64,000 bases of DNA. It comes from Marinagarivorans algicola (GTDB lineage Bacteria; Pseudomonadota; Gammaproteobacteria; Pseudomonadales; Cellvibrionaceae). The position numbers were made by a program, and so were the translations under genes. The notes beneath the pieces are model-generated. The model was not told where the DNA came from. It did no database searches and saw only the letters and a program-made list of their open reading frames with translations. Where the stretch lies: assembly GCF_001292705.1 (NCBI RefSeq), contig NZ_LGAK01000004.1:44684-108683 (forward strand). The letters are read 5' to 3'. The stretch's first letter is position 1. Each line of letters opens with the position of its first letter. This document shows positions 40,101 through 52,441 of the stretch, one piece after another.

Positions 40101-43100
40101 TTAGTCGCTTGAGCGAAGTGCCTCAGTTAAGGCCGCTTCAACTTCAGCAGCGCTTACACTTTCGGTCACAACCTCTTCAACTTTTTTCTCACGCTTACGC
40201 TTACGCTCAGCATGGTACGTCAAGCCTGTACCAGCAGGAATCAAGCGCCCTACTACCACGTTCTCTTTCAAGCCGCGCAAAGTATCTACCTTACCCGTTA
40301 CAGCCGCTTCAGTAAGAACACGTGTGGTCTCCTGGAACGATGCCGCAGAAATGAACGACTCAGTTGCAAGTGATGCCTTAGTAATACCGAGTAACTCACG
40401 CACATAGCGCGCAGGCTGCTTGTCTTCGGTACGTAATTTTTCGTTTTGCTCGAGCACTCGAACAAATTCCGCTTGCTCGCCTTTAACAAAGTCAGAATCA
40501 CCCATTTCGGTAATTTCAACTTTGCGCAGCATTTGACGAACGATAACCTCAATGTGCTTATCGTTAATTTTCACGCCCTGTAAGCGGTAAACATCTTGAA
40601 TTTCATTGGTAATGTAATCAGCCAATGCCGCAACACCTTTTAAGCGCAAGATATCATGAGGATTAGAGGGGCCATCAGAGACGACCTCACCCTTAGTGAC
40701 CGTCTCACCTTCAAACACAGTCAATTGACGATGCTTAGGAATCAAGACCTCATAATGCGTTGAACCATCTTCGAGTGTTTCACCATTTTGCGGCGTGATC
40801 ACTAAACGACGCTTACCCTTAGTTTCTTTACCAAAGGTTACAGTACCCGAAATCTCAGCCAGAATAGAAGGCTCTTTTGGCTTACGCGCTTCAAATAAGT
40901 CAGCAACACGCGGTAGACCACCCGTGATATCACGGGTCTTTGAGCCTTCTTGCGGAATACGCGCAATAACAGCACCCACATCTACAATATCGCCATCAGC
41001 CAAACTTAAAATAGCCTTAGAAGGCAACATGTAGTGTGCAGGCTGATTTGTGTTAGGCAAGTACAGCTCATTACCATCGGCATCTACCAACGTAACAGCT
41101 GGTTTCAAGTCTTTACCCGCAGAAGGACGCTCAGCCGGATCCAAAACTTCGATCGACGAAAGACCGGTAATCGCATCTTGCTGGCGACGTACTGATAAGC
41201 CATCAGTCATACCGCTTAAAATAACTTTACCCGACATCTCTGTAATAATGGGGTGAGTATGCGGGTCCCATTTAGCGACAATAGAACCACCATTAACCTC
41301 GTCACCATCTTTGGTCGATATCACGGCACCGTAAGGGATCTTATAGCGCTCACGCTCACGACCGCTACTGTCGGCAATGGCAATCTCACCCGAGCGCGAG
41401 ACAGCCACTAAAGAGCCATCAGGACGAATAACGGTTTTAATGTTATGTAAGCGAACCACACCATCTTGTTTCACTTGAACATTATCAACTGCAGACGCTC
41501 GGCTAGCCGCACCACCAATATGGAACGTACGCATAGTCAGCTGTGTACCCGGCTCACCGATCGATTGCGCCGCGATAACACCAATAGCCTCACCCACATT
41601 AGCGCGATGACCACGCGCAAGGTCGCGACCATAACACTGCGCACAAATACCATGACGAGTTTCACAAGTAATGGCAGAGCGCACAATCACTTCATCAATG
41701 GCTAAATTCTCTACACGCTCAACCCATTTTTCATCAATCATGGTGCCAGCAGACACTAAGATCTCATCAGAGCCCGCACGTACAACATCTTGCGCAATGA
41801 TACGACCCAAAATGCGGTCGCCTAACGACTCGATAATATCACCACCCTCAATCACAGGGTTCATGACCAAGCCGCGATCAGTACCACAATCAACTTCAGT
41901 AATAACAACATCTTGCGCAACATCGACTAAACGACGCGTCAAGTAACCTGAGTTAGCGGTTTTTAGTGCTGTATCGGCAAGACCTTTACGGGCACCATGC
42001 GTTGAAATAAAGTACTGAAGTACGTTCAAACCTTCACGGAAATTAGCCGTAATCGGCGTCTCAATGATCGAGCCATCTGGACGCGCCATCAAACCACGCA
42101 TACCCGCAAGCTGACGAATCTGCGCTGGGCTACCCCGCGCACCCGAATCGGCATACATAAACACTGAGTTAAATGACGATTGCTTTTCTTGCTCGCCCTC
42201 TTTATTGGTGACAGGCTCGGTAGAAATACCTTCCATCATAGCCTTAGCCACTAGATCGTTCGCGCGTGACCAGATATCGATGACTTTATTGTACTTCTCG
42301 CCTTGCGTCACCAGACCCGAGGCATATTGAGTTTCGATTTCTTTCACTTCAGCCTCCGCGCGAGCAACAAGCTCCGCTTTGGCATCGGGAATTTGGAAGT
42401 CATTCACACCGATAGATGAGCCTGACTTGGTTGAGAAGTCGTAGCCCATATACATGAGTTGATCAGCAAAGATGACTGTCGCTTTCAAGCCCACAATACG
42501 GTAGCAAAAGTTAATAACCGTAGAGATTGCCTTTTTAACCATGTTACGGTTAATCAGCTCGAATGGGATGCCGTCTGGCACAATATCCCACAATAGGATG
42601 CGACCAACCGTAGTATCCACAAGCTTTACAGTTTCTTCTGTTTCACCGTCTTCACTCATGACAATGTCGTTAATACGACACTTAATACGCGCTTGCAAAT
42701 GCACTTTACCTGAGTAAAACGCACGTGATACCTCTTTAGGATCAGAGAAAGCCATGCCCTCTCCCAAGCCGTTCACACGCTCACGCGTCATCCAGTACAA
42801 GCCCAATACCACATCTTGCGAGGGCACAATAATAGGCTCGCCCGATGCTGGCGATAGGATGTTGTTGGTTGACATCATTAACGCGCGTGCTTCAAGCTGT
42901 GCTTCGAGAGTCAACGGTACGTGGACGGCCATCTGATCGCCATCGAAATCGGCGTTGTACGCAGCACATACCAACGGATGAAGCTGAATGGCTTTACCTT
43001 CGATGAGTACGGGCTCAAAAGCCTGAATACCCAAACGGTGAAGTGTCGGTGCACGGTTAAGTAATACCGGATGCTCACGAATCACGTCATCTAAAATATC

Positions 43101-44327
43101 CCAAACAACAGGCTCTTCACGCTCAACCATCTTCTTTGCAGCTTTAATGGTGGTCGCTAAACCACGCAATTCTAGCTTGCTAAAAATAAACGGCTTAAAT
43201 AGCTCAAGCGCCATCTTCTTAGGAAGACCACACTGATGCAAACGCAATGTAGGACCAGTAACAATTACCGAACGGCCCGAGTAATCAACACGCTTACCTA
43301 AAAGGTTTTGACGGAAACGACCTTGCTTACCTTTGATCATGTCAGCCAGTGACTTCAAAGGACGCTTATTCGAACCAGTGATCGCACGACCGCGACGGCC
43401 GTTATCAAGCAATGCATCAACCGACTCTTGCAGCATGCGCTTTTCGTTACGCACGATGATATCTGGCGCATTTAAGTCAAGAAGACGCTTGAGACGGTTG
43501 TTACGGTTAATCACACGACGGTATAGGTCGTTAAGATCAGAAGTCGCAAAGCGACCACCATCTAGCGGTACCAACGGACGAAGATCTGGCGGAAGAACTG
43601 GCAAGGCTTCGAGTACCATCCACTGCGGCTTATTGCCGGAGTTAAGGAAGGCTTCTACTAGTTTCAAACGCTTAGATAGTTTCTTGATTTTGGTTTCTGA
43701 GTTGGTATTGGGAATTTCTTCACGCAACATTTGCGCTTCAGATTCCAAGTCAATATCCATCATTAAGCGCTGAATCGCTTCAGCACCCATTTTGGCTTCA
43801 AACTCGTCACCAAACTCTTCCATGGCTTCGAAGTATTGCTCGTCAGTTAATAGCTGCGCGCGCTCTAACGTCGTCATACCCGGATCCACAACAACGTATG
43901 ACTCAAAGTACAAAACGCGTTCGATGCTACGCAAAGTCATATCGAGTAACAAACCAATACGGCTTGGCAATGACTTTAAAAACCAAATGTGTGCGCAGGG
44001 AGCGGCCAGTTCGATATGCGCCATACGGTCACGACGAACTTTCGCTAAGGTGACTTCTACGCCACATTTTTCACAAATAATACCGCGATGCTTCATGCGC
44101 TTGTACTTGCCGCATAAACATTCGTAGTCTTTGACTGGGCCAAAAATTTTGGCACAGAACAAACCTTCGCGCTCGGGCTTGAAGGTTCGGTAGTTAATGG
44201 TTTCAGGCTTTTTAACTTCACCAAACGACCACGAGCGGATCATTTCAGGTGATGATAAACCAATACGGATGCCGTCAAACTCGTCCGCCTGCCCTTGGTT
44301 TTTCAAAATATTCAGCAAATCTTTCAA
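40101..44327 (-). CDS. rpoC: RNA polymerase beta' subunit
   Basis: Beta' is 1408 residues, close to E. coli (1407). The N-terminal zinc site uses Cys70, Cys72, Cys85 and Cys88 ([19 protein letters not shown]). The catalytic Mg-binding loop [12 protein letters not shown] is near residue 458, and the second zinc site [19 protein letters not shown] near 890. The trigger-loop region [16 protein letters not shown] follows. It lies 94 bp after rpoB, with a GC-rich hairpin in the spacer at 44359-44384. Confidence 0.99.
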   Translation of the reverse strand: MKDLLNILKNQGQADEFDGIRIGLSSPEMIRSWSFGEVKKPETINYRTFKPEREGLFCAKIFGPVKDYECLCGKYKRMKHRGIICEKCGVEVTLAKVRRDRMAHIELAAPCAHIWFLKSLPSRIGLLLDMTLRSIERVLYFESYVVVDPGMTTLERAQLLTDEQYFEAMEEFGDEFEAKMGAEAIQRLMMDIDLESEAQMLREEIPNTNSETKIKKLSKRLKLVEAFLNSGNKPQWMVLEALPVLPPDLRPLVPLDGGRFATSDLNDLYRRVINRNNRLKRLLDLNAPDIIVRNEKRMLQESVDALLDNGRRGRAITGSNKRPLKSLADMIKGKQGRFRQNLLGKRVDYSGRSVIVTGPTLRLHQCGLPKKMALELFKPFIFSKLELRGLATTIKAAKKMVEREEPVVWDILDDVIREHPVLLNRAPTLHRLGIQAFEPVLIEGKAIQLHPLVCAAYNADFDGDQMAVHVPLTLEAQLEARALMMSTNNILSPASGEPIIVPSQDVVLGLYWMTRERVNGLGEGMAFSDPKEVSRAFYSGKVHLQARIKCRINDIVMSEDGETEETVKLVDTTVGRILLWDIVPDGIPFELINRNMVKKAISTVINFCYRIVGLKATVIFADQLMYMGYDFSTKSGSSIGVNDFQIPDAKAELVARAEAEVKEIETQYASGLVTQGEKYNKVIDIWSRANDLVAKAMMEGISTEPVTNKEGEQEKQSSFNSVFMYADSGARGSPAQIRQLAGMRGLMARPDGSIIETPITANFREGLNVLQYFISTHGARKGLADTALKTANSGYLTRRLVDVAQDVVITEVDCGTDRGLVMNPVIEGGDIIESLGDRILGRIIAQDVVRAGSDEILVSAGTMIDEKWVERVENLAIDEVIVRSAITCETRHGICAQCYGRDLARGHRANVGEAIGVIAAQSIGEPGTQLTMRTFHIGGAASRASAVDNVQVKQDGVVRLHNIKTVIRPDGSLVAVSRSGEIAIADSSGRERERYKIPYGAVISTKDGDEVNGGSIVAKWDPHTHPIITEMSGKVILSGMTDGLSVRRQQDAITGLSSIEVLDPAERPSAGKDLKPAVTLVDADGNELYLPNTNQPAHYMLPSKAILSLADGDIVDVGAVIARIPQEGSKTRDITGGLPRVADLFEARKPKEPSILAEISGTVTFGKETKGKRRLVITPQNGETLEDGSTHYEVLIPKHRQLTVFEGETVTKGEVVSDGPSNPHDILRLKGVAALADYITNEIQDVYRLQGVKINDKHIEVIVRQMLRKVEITEMGDSDFVKGEQAEFVRVLEQNEKLRTEDKQPARYVRELLGITKASLATESFISAASFQETTRVLTEAAVTGKVDTLRGLKENVVVGRLIPAGTGLTYHAERKRKREKKVEEVVTESVSAAEVEAALTEALRSSD

Positions 44328-44358
44328 GGTGTTTCCTCCAGTGCGTGCTTATTGCACA

Positions 44359-44384
44359 GTGGGCCGCAGCTATGCTGCGCCCAC
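44359..44384 (-). other. Intercistronic hairpin between rpoB and rpoC
   Basis: On the minus strand GTGGGC-GCAGC pairs with GCTGC-G-GCCCAC around a 3-base loop, with one bulged base. There is no U-tract, so it is more likely an RNA-stability or processing structure than a terminator. Confidence 0.4.
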
Positions 44385-44421
44385 CACCGTTTATAGGTCG
44401 ATTTATTGGTAACCCAATGGC

Positions 44422-47400
44422 CTACGAATCGTGTTCCAATTCGATGTTAATACCTAGCGAGCGAATCTCTTTCACCAATACGTTGAAAGATTCTGGCATG
44501 CCCGGCTCCATACGATGATCACCGTCCACAATGTTTTTATACATTTTGGTTCGACCATTAACGTCATCCGACTTAACGGTCAACATTTCTTGTAGCGTAT
44601 AGGCGGCACCGTATGCCTCTAACGCCCACACTTCCATTTCACCAAAACGCTGACCACCGAACTGCGCTTTACCACCTAGCGGCTGCTGTGTGACTAAGCT
44701 GTACGAACCGGTTGAACGGGCGTGCATTTTGTCATCAACTAAGTGGTTCAGTTTGAGCATATACATATAGCCCACAGTCGTATGACGCAAGAAAGCATCA
44801 CCAGTACGACCATCATGCAACTGCATCTGACCAGAATCAGGTACACCTGCTAAACGCAATAACTCTTTGATTTCGCTCTCTTTCGCGCCATCAAAAGCGG
44901 GGGTCGCCATTGGCACACCCGTACGTAAGTTTTGCGCCATTTCTAAGATTTGCTTATCACTAAAGGAATCTAGATCTTCTTTGTCTTTGGCAATCCCAGA
45001 TTTGTTGTAGATCTCATCCAAGAAGGCACGAATTTCAGCAACAGCACGCTGCTCAGCCATCATGGTGTCAATTTTTTCACCAAGACTCTTAGCGGCTAAA
45101 CCTAAGTGCATCTCAAGTACCTGACCGACGTTCATGCGCGATGGCACGCCCAGCGGATTCAAGACAACATCAACAGGGACGCCATTCTCATCATAAGGCA
45201 TGTCTTCAACCGGCATAATCACCGAGATAACACCTTTGTTACCATGACGGCCAGCCATTTTATCGCCCGGCTGAATGCGACGCTTAATCGCCAAGTAAAC
45301 CTTCACAATTTTAAGGACGCCAGGCGCTAAGTCGTCGCCAGTTTCTAATTTGCCTTTTTTATCTTCAAAGCGGTCGTCAAGCTCTTTACGGCGTTCAACT
45401 AGACCCTCTTCAGCAAGATCGATCTGGTCATTGAGCGCGTCATCATCCATACGGATTTTGAACCACTCTTTATGCGGTAATTCAGCCAGTTGCTCAGCAG
45501 TCACGGGGCTACCTTTAACCACACCCTTACCACCGGCAGCAATTTGTCCAACAATAGCATTTTGCAAACGCTCGAAAGTGGCTGATTCAACAATGCGGTA
45601 TTCTTCGTTTAAATCTTTACGCACTTGATTCAGCTGTGATTTTTCGATTTCACGCGAGCGCTGGTCTTTCTCCAAGCCATCACGGGTAAAGACCTGCACA
45701 TCAATTACTGTCCCTTTGGTACTGGTCGGTACACGCAGTGAACTGTCTTTCACGTCAGAAGCTTTCTCACCAAAAATAGCACGTAAGAGTTTTTCTTCTG
45801 GTGTGAGCTGTGTTTCACCTTTAGGTGTTACTTTGCCCACCAAAATATCACCAGGACCCACTTCGGCACCAATGTAAACAACGCCAGACTCATCAAGCTT
45901 AGCTAAAGCTGATTCGCCAACATTTGGAATATCTGCTGTGATCTCTTCGCTACCGAGCTTAGTATCACGTGCAATACATGTAAGCTCTTGGATGTGAATG
46001 GTGGTGAAGCGGTCTTCTTGAACAACGCGCTCACTCACAAGGATGGAATCCTCAAAGTTGTAACCATTCCAAGGCATAAAGGCGATACGCATGTTTTGGC
46101 CTAGCGCCAACTCACCCATATCCACCGATGGGCCATCCGCCAAAATGTCACCGCGTACCACTTCATCGCCGATATTGACAATCGGACGCTGATTAATACA
46201 GGTATTTTGGTTAGAGCGGGTGTACTTGGTGAGATTGTAAATATCAACACCAGCATCACCGGCTTCAACCTCTGCTTGTGCAGCGCGAATCACAATACGC
46301 GCAGCATCAACACGGTCCACAATGCCGCCACGCTTAGCTACAACACACACACCAGAATCCGAAGCGACTTTACGCTCCATACCCGTACCCACTAAAGGCT
46401 TTTGTGCTTTTAATGTCGGTACAGCCTGACGCTGCATGTTCGAACCCATCAATGCACGGTTAGCATCATCGTGCTCAAGGAAAGGAATAAGCGATGCCGC
46501 CACCGATACAACCTGGCGAGGTGACACATCCATATACTGAACATCAGCAGGTGTCACCAACGTAAATTCATTCATGTGACGCGAAGAGACAAGCTCATCG
46601 ATCAAATTGCCGTTTTCATCCTGTGTCGCAGAGGCCTGAGCAATGACAAATTTAGATTCGTTAATTGCCGATAGGTACTCGATGTCATCGGTCACTTTAC
46701 CGTCAATAACTTTACGTACAGGGCTTTCTAAGAAACCATAACTGTTAGTACGCGCGTAAGTCGCCAACGAGTTGATCAAACCAATGTTTGGTCCTTCAGG
46801 TGTCTCAATTGGGCATACACGGCCGTAATGTGTTGGATGCACATCGCGCACTTCAAATCCAGCACGCTCACGTGTTAAACCGCCGGGGCCTAAGGCAGAA
46901 ACGCGGCGTTTATGCGTCACTTCTGATAGCGGGTTGTTTTGGTCCATAAACTGAGACAGCTGGCTAGAGCCAAAGAACTCTTTAACCGCTGCAGCAACAG
47001 GCTTGGCATTAACCAAATCCTGTGGCATTAAGCCTTCGCTTTCTGCCATCGACAAACGTTCTTTCACTGCACGCTCAACACGTACCAAACCTACACGGAA
47101 TTGGTTTTCAGCCATTTCACCCACAGAGCGAATACGACGGTTACCCAAGTGATCGATATCATCGACAACACCTTTACCGTTGCGAATATCAATCAGCGTT
47201 TTTAACACCTCAACGATATCTTCGCGCGACAATGTGCCTTCACCGGCTTCTTCTTCACGGTTTAAGCGACGGTTAAACTTCATGCGCCCTACCGCAGAAA
47301 GATCGTAACGCTCAGGACTAAAGAACAAGTTCTGGAATAACGCTTCAGCCGACTCTTTAGTCGGTGGCTCACCAGGGCGCATCATGCGGTAAATTTCAAC

Positions 47401-48507
47401 CAGCGCTTCCAGCTCTGTACGCGATGGATCACTGCGTAAGGTATCTGAAAGGAAAGAGCCGCAATCAAGGTCATTGGTATAAAGAGTTTGAACGCTTTCA
47501 ACGCCCAAAGTCACCAATTGCGCCATGACTTCTTCTGTGATCTCGGTGTTACACTCAACAACCACTTCACCGGTGCTTTCATCGATAATGTCTTTGGCCA
47601 ATGCACGACCTAACATGTAGTCAGCCGGTACATCGAGCTCAACCACATTGGCTTTTTCTAATTGTTTGATATGGCGCGCAGTAATGCGGCGACCTTCTTC
47701 AACAATCACATTACCTTCGGTATCACAAATATCAAATGACGCCATATCACCGCGCAAGCGAGAAGGGACAAGCTCTAACTTAAGACCTCCTTCGCCAACG
47801 ATACGGAAATTGCTGGTATCAAAAAACATATCGAGCATTTCTTGCGAGCTATAACCCAAAGAGCGCAATAAAATGGTCGCAGGAAGCTTACGACGACGGT
47901 CAATACGAACGAATACAAGATCTTTAGGATCGAACTCGAAATCCAACCATGATCCACGGTAAGGAATAACACGCGCAGAATAGAGCAGTTTACCCGATGA
48001 GTGAGTCTTACCTTTGTCGTGCTCAAAAAACACACCAGGAGAACGGTGTAATTGCGAAACAATTACACGCTCGGTACCATTAATCACAAAGGTACCGTTG
48101 TCTGTCATAAGCGGAATTTCGCCCATGTAGACTTCTTGCTCTTTAATATCTTTGATCGTTTTTGCGCTAGATTCTTTATCGTAAATAATCAGGCGAACTT
48201 TTACACGCAATGGCACAGCATAGGTTGCACCACGCAATACACATTCATTAACATCAAAAACAGGTTTACCTAAGGTGTAGCTCACATATTCAAGCGCTGC
48301 ACTGCCTGAATAGCTAACAATAGGAAATACCGATTTAAACGCAGCATGCAAACCCATGTCTAAGCGTTTTTTAGGTGAGGTATCTATTTGCGTAAATTTT
48401 CTGTAGGAGTCGAGTTGTATTGCCAAGAGGAACGGCACATCCATGACGTTCGGCAACTTGCCAAAATCCTTGCGGATACGTTTTTTCTCTGTATACGAGT
48501 AAGCCAT
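44422..48507 (-). CDS. rpoB: RNA polymerase beta subunit
   Basis: Beta is 1361 residues (E. coli 1342). The rifampicin pocket [20 protein letters not shown] followed by [10 protein letters not shown] carries Asp, His and Ser at the main resistance positions, so the allele looks rifampicin-sensitive. Other hallmarks are [18 protein letters not shown], the [18 protein letters not shown] segment ([18 protein letters not shown]) and [13 protein letters not shown] with catalytic-centre Lys. It is preceded by the rplL-rpoB attenuator hairpin. Confidence 0.99.
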   Translation of the reverse strand: MAYSYTEKKRIRKDFGKLPNVMDVPFLLAIQLDSYRKFTQIDTSPKKRLDMGLHAAFKSVFPIVSYSGSAALEYVSYTLGKPVFDVNECVLRGATYAVPLRVKVRLIIYDKESSAKTIKDIKEQEVYMGEIPLMTDNGTFVINGTERVIVSQLHRSPGVFFEHDKGKTHSSGKLLYSARVIPYRGSWLDFEFDPKDLVFVRIDRRRKLPATILLRSLGYSSQEMLDMFFDTSNFRIVGEGGLKLELVPSRLRGDMASFDICDTEGNVIVEEGRRITARHIKQLEKANVVELDVPADYMLGRALAKDIIDESTGEVVVECNTEITEEVMAQLVTLGVESVQTLYTNDLDCGSFLSDTLRSDPSRTELEALVEIYRMMRPGEPPTKESAEALFQNLFFSPERYDLSAVGRMKFNRRLNREEEAGEGTLSREDIVEVLKTLIDIRNGKGVVDDIDHLGNRRIRSVGEMAENQFRVGLVRVERAVKERLSMAESEGLMPQDLVNAKPVAAAVKEFFGSSQLSQFMDQNNPLSEVTHKRRVSALGPGGLTRERAGFEVRDVHPTHYGRVCPIETPEGPNIGLINSLATYARTNSYGFLESPVRKVIDGKVTDDIEYLSAINESKFVIAQASATQDENGNLIDELVSSRHMNEFTLVTPADVQYMDVSPRQVVSVAASLIPFLEHDDANRALMGSNMQRQAVPTLKAQKPLVGTGMERKVASDSGVCVVAKRGGIVDRVDAARIVIRAAQAEVEAGDAGVDIYNLTKYTRSNQNTCINQRPIVNIGDEVVRGDILADGPSVDMGELALGQNMRIAFMPWNGYNFEDSILVSERVVQEDRFTTIHIQELTCIARDTKLGSEEITADIPNVGESALAKLDESGVVYIGAEVGPGDILVGKVTPKGETQLTPEEKLLRAIFGEKASDVKDSSLRVPTSTKGTVIDVQVFTRDGLEKDQRSREIEKSQLNQVRKDLNEEYRIVESATFERLQNAIVGQIAAGGKGVVKGSPVTAEQLAELPHKEWFKIRMDDDALNDQIDLAEEGLVERRKELDDRFEDKKGKLETGDDLAPGVLKIVKVYLAIKRRIQPGDKMAGRHGNKGVISVIMPVEDMPYDENGVPVDVVLNPLGVPSRMNVGQVLEMHLGLAAKSLGEKIDTMMAEQRAVAEIRAFLDEIYNKSGIAKDKEDLDSFSDKQILEMAQNLRTGVPMATPAFDGAKESEIKELLRLAGVPDSGQMQLHDGRTGDAFLRHTTVGYMYMLKLNHLVDDKMHARSTGSYSLVTQQPLGGKAQFGGQRFGEMEVWALEAYGAAYTLQEMLTVKSDDVNGRTKMYKNIVDGDHRMEPGMPESFNVLVKEIRSLGINIELEHDS

Positions 48508-48658
48508 CAGATTTCCTCAGCTTTTCACGGGGATGCTTTCTTGCGAGACATAAAGGAGCGCTGCTCCCGATTCATACTAATAAGCACGAATTAATAAATA
48601 TCTGTTCCGCTTAACAACCTTTGTTTATGTAATTTTTGCCACTCAAAGGCCGCAAACG

Positions 48659-48691
48659 GAAAAAGGCCAGCAGGTAAAATACCTGCCAGCC
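48659..48691 (-). terminator. rplL-rpoB attenuator hairpin
   Basis: On the minus strand GGCTGGCAGGTA pairs over 12 positions (two G-U wobbles) with TACCTGCTGGCC around a 3-base loop and is followed by five T residues. It lies 36 bases after the rplL stop. In E. coli a partial terminator at this place sets the ribosomal protein to RNA polymerase ratio. Confidence 0.75.
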
Positions 48692-48726
48692 CAGCGCCAA
48701 TCAGAGATTGGACTTGAACTTCAAAA

Positions 48727-49092
48727 TTACTTAAGCTCGACAGTTGCGCCAGCAGCTTCAAGTTTTTCTTTAGCCGCTTCAGCGTCGTCTTTAGACAATG
48801 CTTCTTTAACAGCAGCAGGAACGCCGTCAACAATGCCTTTAGCTTCTTTCAAGCCAAGACCTGTTACTTCACGAACAGCTTTAATAACGTTAACTTTCTT
48901 ATCGCCAACAGCGGTAAGCATTACGTCAAATTCAGTTTGCTCTTCAGCAGCAGCTTCGCCACCACCAGCAACAGCAACAGCCGCTGCAGCGCTAACGCCG
49001 AATTTTTCTTCCATTGCAGTCACTAATTCAACAACGTCTTTAACAGACATTTCAGCAATAGCGTTTAAGATATCTTCTTGTGAGATAGACAT
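48727..49092 (-). CDS. rplL: 50S ribosomal protein L7/L12
   Basis: L7/L12 is 121 residues: an N-terminal dimerisation helix region ([17 protein letters not shown]), an Ala/Gly/Glu-rich hinge (about 33-52) and a C-terminal domain with [18 protein letters not shown] that recruits translation GTPases. It lies 83 bp after rplJ and 219 bp before rpoB. Confidence 0.98.
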   Translation of the reverse strand: MSISQEDILNAIAEMSVKDVVELVTAMEEKFGVSAAAAVAVAGGGEAAAEEQTEFDVMLTAVGDKKVNVIKAVREVTGLGLKEAKGIVDGVPAAVKEALSKDDAEAAKEKLEAAGATVELK

Positions 49093-49175
49093 GTTACAAG
49101 TCCTATTCTTACGTGAGCTTTACGCTCGGATAATTTTTAAAAAAGTGGGTATTCTCAATCTGGTTAGATAAGAAA

Positions 49176-49670
49176 TTACGCCGCTTCTTGTTCTTTTTGA
49201 TCGCGAAGTGCTGCAAGTGTACGTACCAACTTGCCAGCGGCTGCTTCTTTCATCACGCTCATGAGTTTCGCAATAGCTTCGTCGTATGTTGGTAAAACGG
49301 CCAACATATTAACGTCTACTAAGGCGCCCTCGAACGAGGCAGCTTTTAATTCCAACTGTTCATTGGCTTTAGCGAAGTCACGCAAAATACGCGCGCCAGC
49401 ACCTGGGTGCTCGCTAGAAAATGCAATAATAGTTGGACCTACGAAGCTCTCAACGAGACATTCGTAGTCAGTGCCTTGAACCGCGCGACGAGCCAAGGTG
49501 TTGCGAACTACACGTAACCATACGCCATGTTCACGAGCCTCTTTTCGTAGAGCTGTCATTTGACTTACAGTAACGCCGCGAGAATCGGCAACCACTGCAG
49601 AAAGAGCGCTCTTGGCAGCCTCTGAGACTTCAGCAACGATCGCTTTTTTGTCTTCAAGTCCTAATGCCAC
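49176..49670 (-). CDS. rplJ: 50S ribosomal protein L10
   Basis: L10 is 164 residues, forming the base of the L7/L12 stalk. It starts at a GTG codon (49668-49670), giving [17 protein letters not shown], with AGGAG 8 bases upstream. The conserved [19 protein letters not shown] and [10 protein letters not shown] are present, and the C-terminal helix binds L7/L12 dimers. A 390-base structured leader precedes it, as expected for L10-L12 autoregulation. Confidence 0.97.
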   Translation of the reverse strand: MALGLEDKKAIVAEVSEAAKSALSAVVADSRGVTVSQMTALRKEAREHGVWLRVVRNTLARRAVQGTDYECLVESFVGPTIIAFSSEHPGAGARILRDFAKANEQLELKAASFEGALVDVNMLAVLPTYDEAIAKLMSVMKEAAAGKLVRTLAALRDQKEQEAA

Positions 49671-50060
49671 GGGATTTCTCCTGGTTAATGATAGATTTAA
49701 ACCTATCGTTTACTACCAGTTCAAATGTTGCCATTTGAACCCTATGTCGGTGACAACAGGTTCAGAATTCTGAACAGGGTCCACCATCTGCGTAGGCTAG
49801 TTGCTGTCATTCAGTAACCAACTGTTTAAAGCAACGCCATTAAGAAGTGATAGACAACCAAAAAAAATTCACAGGGCTGGAATAATATTTATTACAAGCC
49901 CTAATAGTGTAGTAAAGAGTGTTAGCTTTGCTACTTTTTTGATTGTCTTATCAACCCCACCTACGGTCTTTGACGGCCTAGCCTAAGCTAGACCCCAAAG
50001 TATGTTACGCTAACAACAGACTAGCTTTGTTAGCGCATAATAATCTTTAACCCTACTGAC
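49671..50060 (-). promoter_or_regulatory. rplJ leader with multiple hairpins (probable L10 leader)
   Basis: This 390-bp stretch has no gene. On the minus strand, in order: a perfect 9-bp hairpin at 50008-50035 just after rplA; a GGTCTAGC/GCTAGGCC hairpin at 49975-49994; a GGGCT...AGCCC hairpin (49874-49901) followed within a few bases by eight T residues, which looks like a partial terminator; a 16-bp palindrome GTTCAGAATTCTGAAC at 49760-49775; and a 9-bp hairpin at 49719-49740 with a 4-base loop just before rplJ. In gammaproteobacteria the L10-(L12)4 complex binds this mRNA region to repress its own synthesis. I did not locate a clear promoter. Confidence 0.6.
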
Positions 50061-50762
50061 TTAAGCCTCTAAAGACGAAAGATCAACAGTTAAACCTGGG
50101 CCCATAGTCGTGCTCAAGGTGATTTTCTTAAGATAAACACCTTTGGCAGAAGCTGGTTTTAAGCGTTTAATATCAACAAGTAAAGCTTCTAAGTTTTCTT
50201 TAACCGCTTTGGCATCAAAAGATACTTTACCGATACCGCCGTGAATGATGCCGCCTTTGTCAGCACGGAAACGCACTTGACCGGCTTTAGCATTTTTAAC
50301 AGCCGTTGCAACATCAGGTGTTACAGTACCGGTTTTAGGGTTAGGCATTAAACCGCGTGGGCCTAATACTTGACCTAATTGACCCACAACACGCATTGCC
50401 GCAGGATCTGCAACAACAACGTCAAAGTCCATCATGCCGCCTTTAATTTGCTCAGCAAGATCTTCCATGCCAACAAAATCTGCACCGGCCGCTTTAGCCG
50501 CTTCGGCGTTAGCACCTTGGGTAAATACTGCAACGCGCACGTCATTACCAGTACCATTAGGTAAAGTAGTTGCACCACGAACTGCTTGATCTGATTTACG
50601 TGGGTCAATACCCAAATTAATAGCTGCTTCAAAAGTCTCTGGGAATTTAACCGCAGATAACGACTTCAATAATTCAACAGCTTCTTCGATACCGTATACT
50701 TTAGTCGCATCGACTTTTTCATTTATTGCGCGTTGACGCTTAGATAACTTAGCCACGATCAA
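50061..50762 (-). CDS. rplA: 50S ribosomal protein L1
   Basis: L1 is 233 residues and forms the mobile L1 stalk that releases E-site tRNA. Visible signatures are [20 protein letters not shown] near residue 49, [19 protein letters not shown] near 139 and the C-terminal [10 protein letters not shown]1 is also the expected autorepressor of the rplK-rplA mRNA. Its ATG overlaps the rplK stop by four bases. Confidence 0.98.
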   Translation of the reverse strand: MIVAKLSKRQRAINEKVDATKVYGIEEAVELLKSLSAVKFPETFEAAINLGIDPRKSDQAVRGATTLPNGTGNDVRVAVFTQGANAEAAKAAGADFVGMEDLAEQIKGGMMDFDVVVADPAAMRVVGQLGQVLGPRGLMPNPKTGTVTPDVATAVKNAKAGQVRFRADKGGIIHGGIGKVSFDAKAVKENLEALLVDIKRLKPASAKGVYLKKITLSTTMGPGLTVDLSSLEA

Positions 50763-51190
50763 ACCCCTTCCACATTCAAGCCCATGGCACGAGCAGAGCC
50801 CGCGATAGTACGTACTGCAGCGTCCATATCAGCTGCAGTCAAGTCAGGTGCTTTCGCAGTAGCAATTTCTTCTAATTGCGCGCGAGTCACAGTGCCAACC
50901 TTTTTGGTGTTTGGCGTGGGGCTACCACTGGTGATACCCGCTGCTTTCTTAAGCAAGAAAGCCGCAGGTGGCGTTTTCATGGCAAAAGTAAAGCTTTTAT
51001 CGCTGTATACCGTGATAACAACAGGTACTGGCGCACCTGTTTCAATTTCTTGGGTCTGCGCATTAAATGCTTTACAGAATTCCATGATATTCACACCGTG
51101 TTGACCTAATGCAGGACCAACTGGTGGACTTGGATTTGCCTTACCTGCACCAACTTGGAGCTTTATATAGGCATTAATTTTTTTAGCCAT
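50759..51190 (-). CDS. rplK: 50S ribosomal protein L11
   Basis: L11 is 143 residues starting [20 protein letters not shown], with the Pro-rich [19 protein letters not shown] of the N-terminal domain (thiostrepton region, factor binding) and the rRNA-binding C-terminal domain. It is required for RelA activation in other bacteria. It is translationally coupled to rplA by a four-base overlap. Confidence 0.98.
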   Translation of the reverse strand: MAKKINAYIKLQVGAGKANPSPPVGPALGQHGVNIMEFCKAFNAQTQEIETGAPVPVVITVYSDKSFTFAMKTPPAAFLLKKAAGITSGSPTPNTKKVGTVTRAQLEEIATAKAPDLTAADMDAAVRTIAGSARAMGLNVEGV

Positions 51191-51353
51191 GAGACTTTCC
51201 TCGATTAATGGGTTTAGCGCCTAAATTGATTGCCCACTCATGTGCGAACGATCAACCTCACAGGCTTCCCGATATTGAATGCTGAAACGAAGGCCCATCA
51301 AATAGAAAAGATCTATCAGACACCTAAATAACCAACGTAACATCCAGAGACAC
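51191..51353 (-). promoter_or_regulatory. rplK-rplA leader and possible promoter
   Basis: No gene is present. On the minus strand TTGATG (51296-51301) and TCAATA (51273-51278) are spaced by 17 bases and could be a weak promoter about 80 bases before rplK, just after the nusG terminator. An L1-binding leader is expected here from other gammaproteobacteria, but I could not pin it to specific bases. Confidence 0.35.
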
Positions 51354-51388
51354 AAAAACCCCCAACACCTAAAAGGCGATGGGAGTTA
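51354..51388 (-). terminator. Intrinsic terminator after nusG
   Basis: On the minus strand AACTCCCA-T-CGCC pairs with GGTG-T-TGGGGGTT (wobbles allowed) around a 5-base loop and is followed by a T run. It begins 18 bases after the nusG stop and separates secE-nusG from the rplK operon. Confidence 0.75.
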
Positions 51389-51406
51389 AAAAACTGTAAA
51401 TTTGGT

Positions 51407-51940
51407 TTAGTTTTTCTCTACCTGACCAAATTCTAATTCAACCGGTGTTGAGCGACCAAAAATAAGTACAGCAACACGTAAACGGCTTTTTTCGTAATTC
51501 ACTTCTTCAACAACGCCATTAAAGTCATTGAATGGGCCATCGGTAACTCGTACCATTTCACCAGGCTCAAATAGCGTTTTAGGTTTAGGCTTGTCAGTTG
51601 AATCATCGACGCGCTGTAGAATCAAATTAGCTTCTTTTTCGGTAATCGGCGCAGGTTTATCGGCTTTACCACCAATAAAGCCCATAACACGTGGCGTTTC
51701 TTTCACTAAATGCCATGCTTCATCGCATAATTCCATGTTAACCAAGACATAACCTGGAAAAAACTTACGCTCAGACTTACGCTTTTGACCAGCCTTCATT
51801 TCAACGACTTCTTCGGTGGGTACAAGAACATCACCAAATAAATCTTGCTTACCGTTGAGCTCAATACGCTCTTTGAGAGCCGCTGCAACTTTTTTCTCGT
51901 AACCTGAATAGGCGTGTACTACGTACCAGCGCTTTGCCAT
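51407..51940 (-). CDS. nusG: Transcription termination/antitermination factor NusG
   Basis: NusG is 177 residues. The N-terminal NGN domain (about 5-115, [20 protein letters not shown] and [20 protein letters not shown]) binds the polymerase clamp. The KOW domain (about 125-177, [18 protein letters not shown]) contacts Rho or S10. It follows secE by 18 bp, the universal secE-nusG pair. Confidence 0.98.
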   Translation of the reverse strand: MAKRWYVVHAYSGYEKKVAAALKERIELNGKQDLFGDVLVPTEEVVEMKAGQKRKSERKFFPGYVLVNMELCDEAWHLVKETPRVMGFIGGKADKPAPITEKEANLILQRVDDSTDKPKPKTLFEPGEMVRVTDGPFNDFNGVVEEVNYEKSRLRVAVLIFGRSTPVELEFGQVEKN

Positions 51941-51958
51941 GATAAACAGTGTCCGTGA

Positions 51959-52330
51959 TTAACCAATAATAAAAGAGGCGATTTTTCCGAAGAGGGCATC
52001 TAAAGCCCACAAAATAATAGCCATAACGAACACAACAACAAGTACAAGCAATGTTGTCTGGTTGGTTTCAGGCTTGCTAGGCCAAACGACTTTGCGCATT
52101 TCAATTTGAGCAGACTTTAGTAGCTCCCAAAAAGCTGCACCTTTCGCGGTTTGCAATGCAACGAAGGCAGCAACAAGACCCATGGCCACCATCGCCACAA
52201 CGCGATACAACAGACCAATATCCTCAGCATAATAGGAATTACCCACTGTGCCCGCTGCAATAATTGCAAGGACAAGCAACCACTTAAGGCCATCTAACTT
52301 GTACTCTGGAGAATCAACACCTGTACTCAT
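51959..52330 (-). CDS. secE: Preprotein translocase subunit SecE
   Basis: I use the ATG at 52328-52330, giving 123 residues starting MSTGVDSPEYKLDG. Longer in-frame starts run back into the tRNA-Trp gene and are rejected. There are three hydrophobic helices (about 15-35, 42-62 and 92-115) as in E. coli SecE, and the conserved amphipathic segment EMRKVVWPSKPETNQTTLLV precedes the last one. SecE clamps SecY in the inner membrane. Confidence 0.95.
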   Translation of the reverse strand: MSTGVDSPEYKLDGLKWLLVLAIIAAGTVGNSYYAEDIGLLYRVVAMVAMGLVAAFVALQTAKGAAFWELLKSAQIEMRKVVWPSKPETNQTTLLVLVVVFVMAIILWALDALFGKIASFIIG

Positions 52331-52360
52331 CGCAATCTTCTCTTGTCTTACATCTCTGCT

Positions 52361-52392
52361 CAACACACAGAAAGGCCCAACACACAGAAAGG
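52361..52392. repeat. 15-bp direct repeat in the secE leader
   Basis: CAACACACAGAAAGG occurs twice (52361-52375 and 52378-52392), separated by two bases, between tRNA-Trp and secE. It looks like a small tandem duplication in the 5' leader of secE. Confidence 0.7.
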
Positions 52393-52441
52393 TTGAAACT
52401 TGCATTCCAACCTTCGTGGCCGCACGCAATTGTGCAAATAA

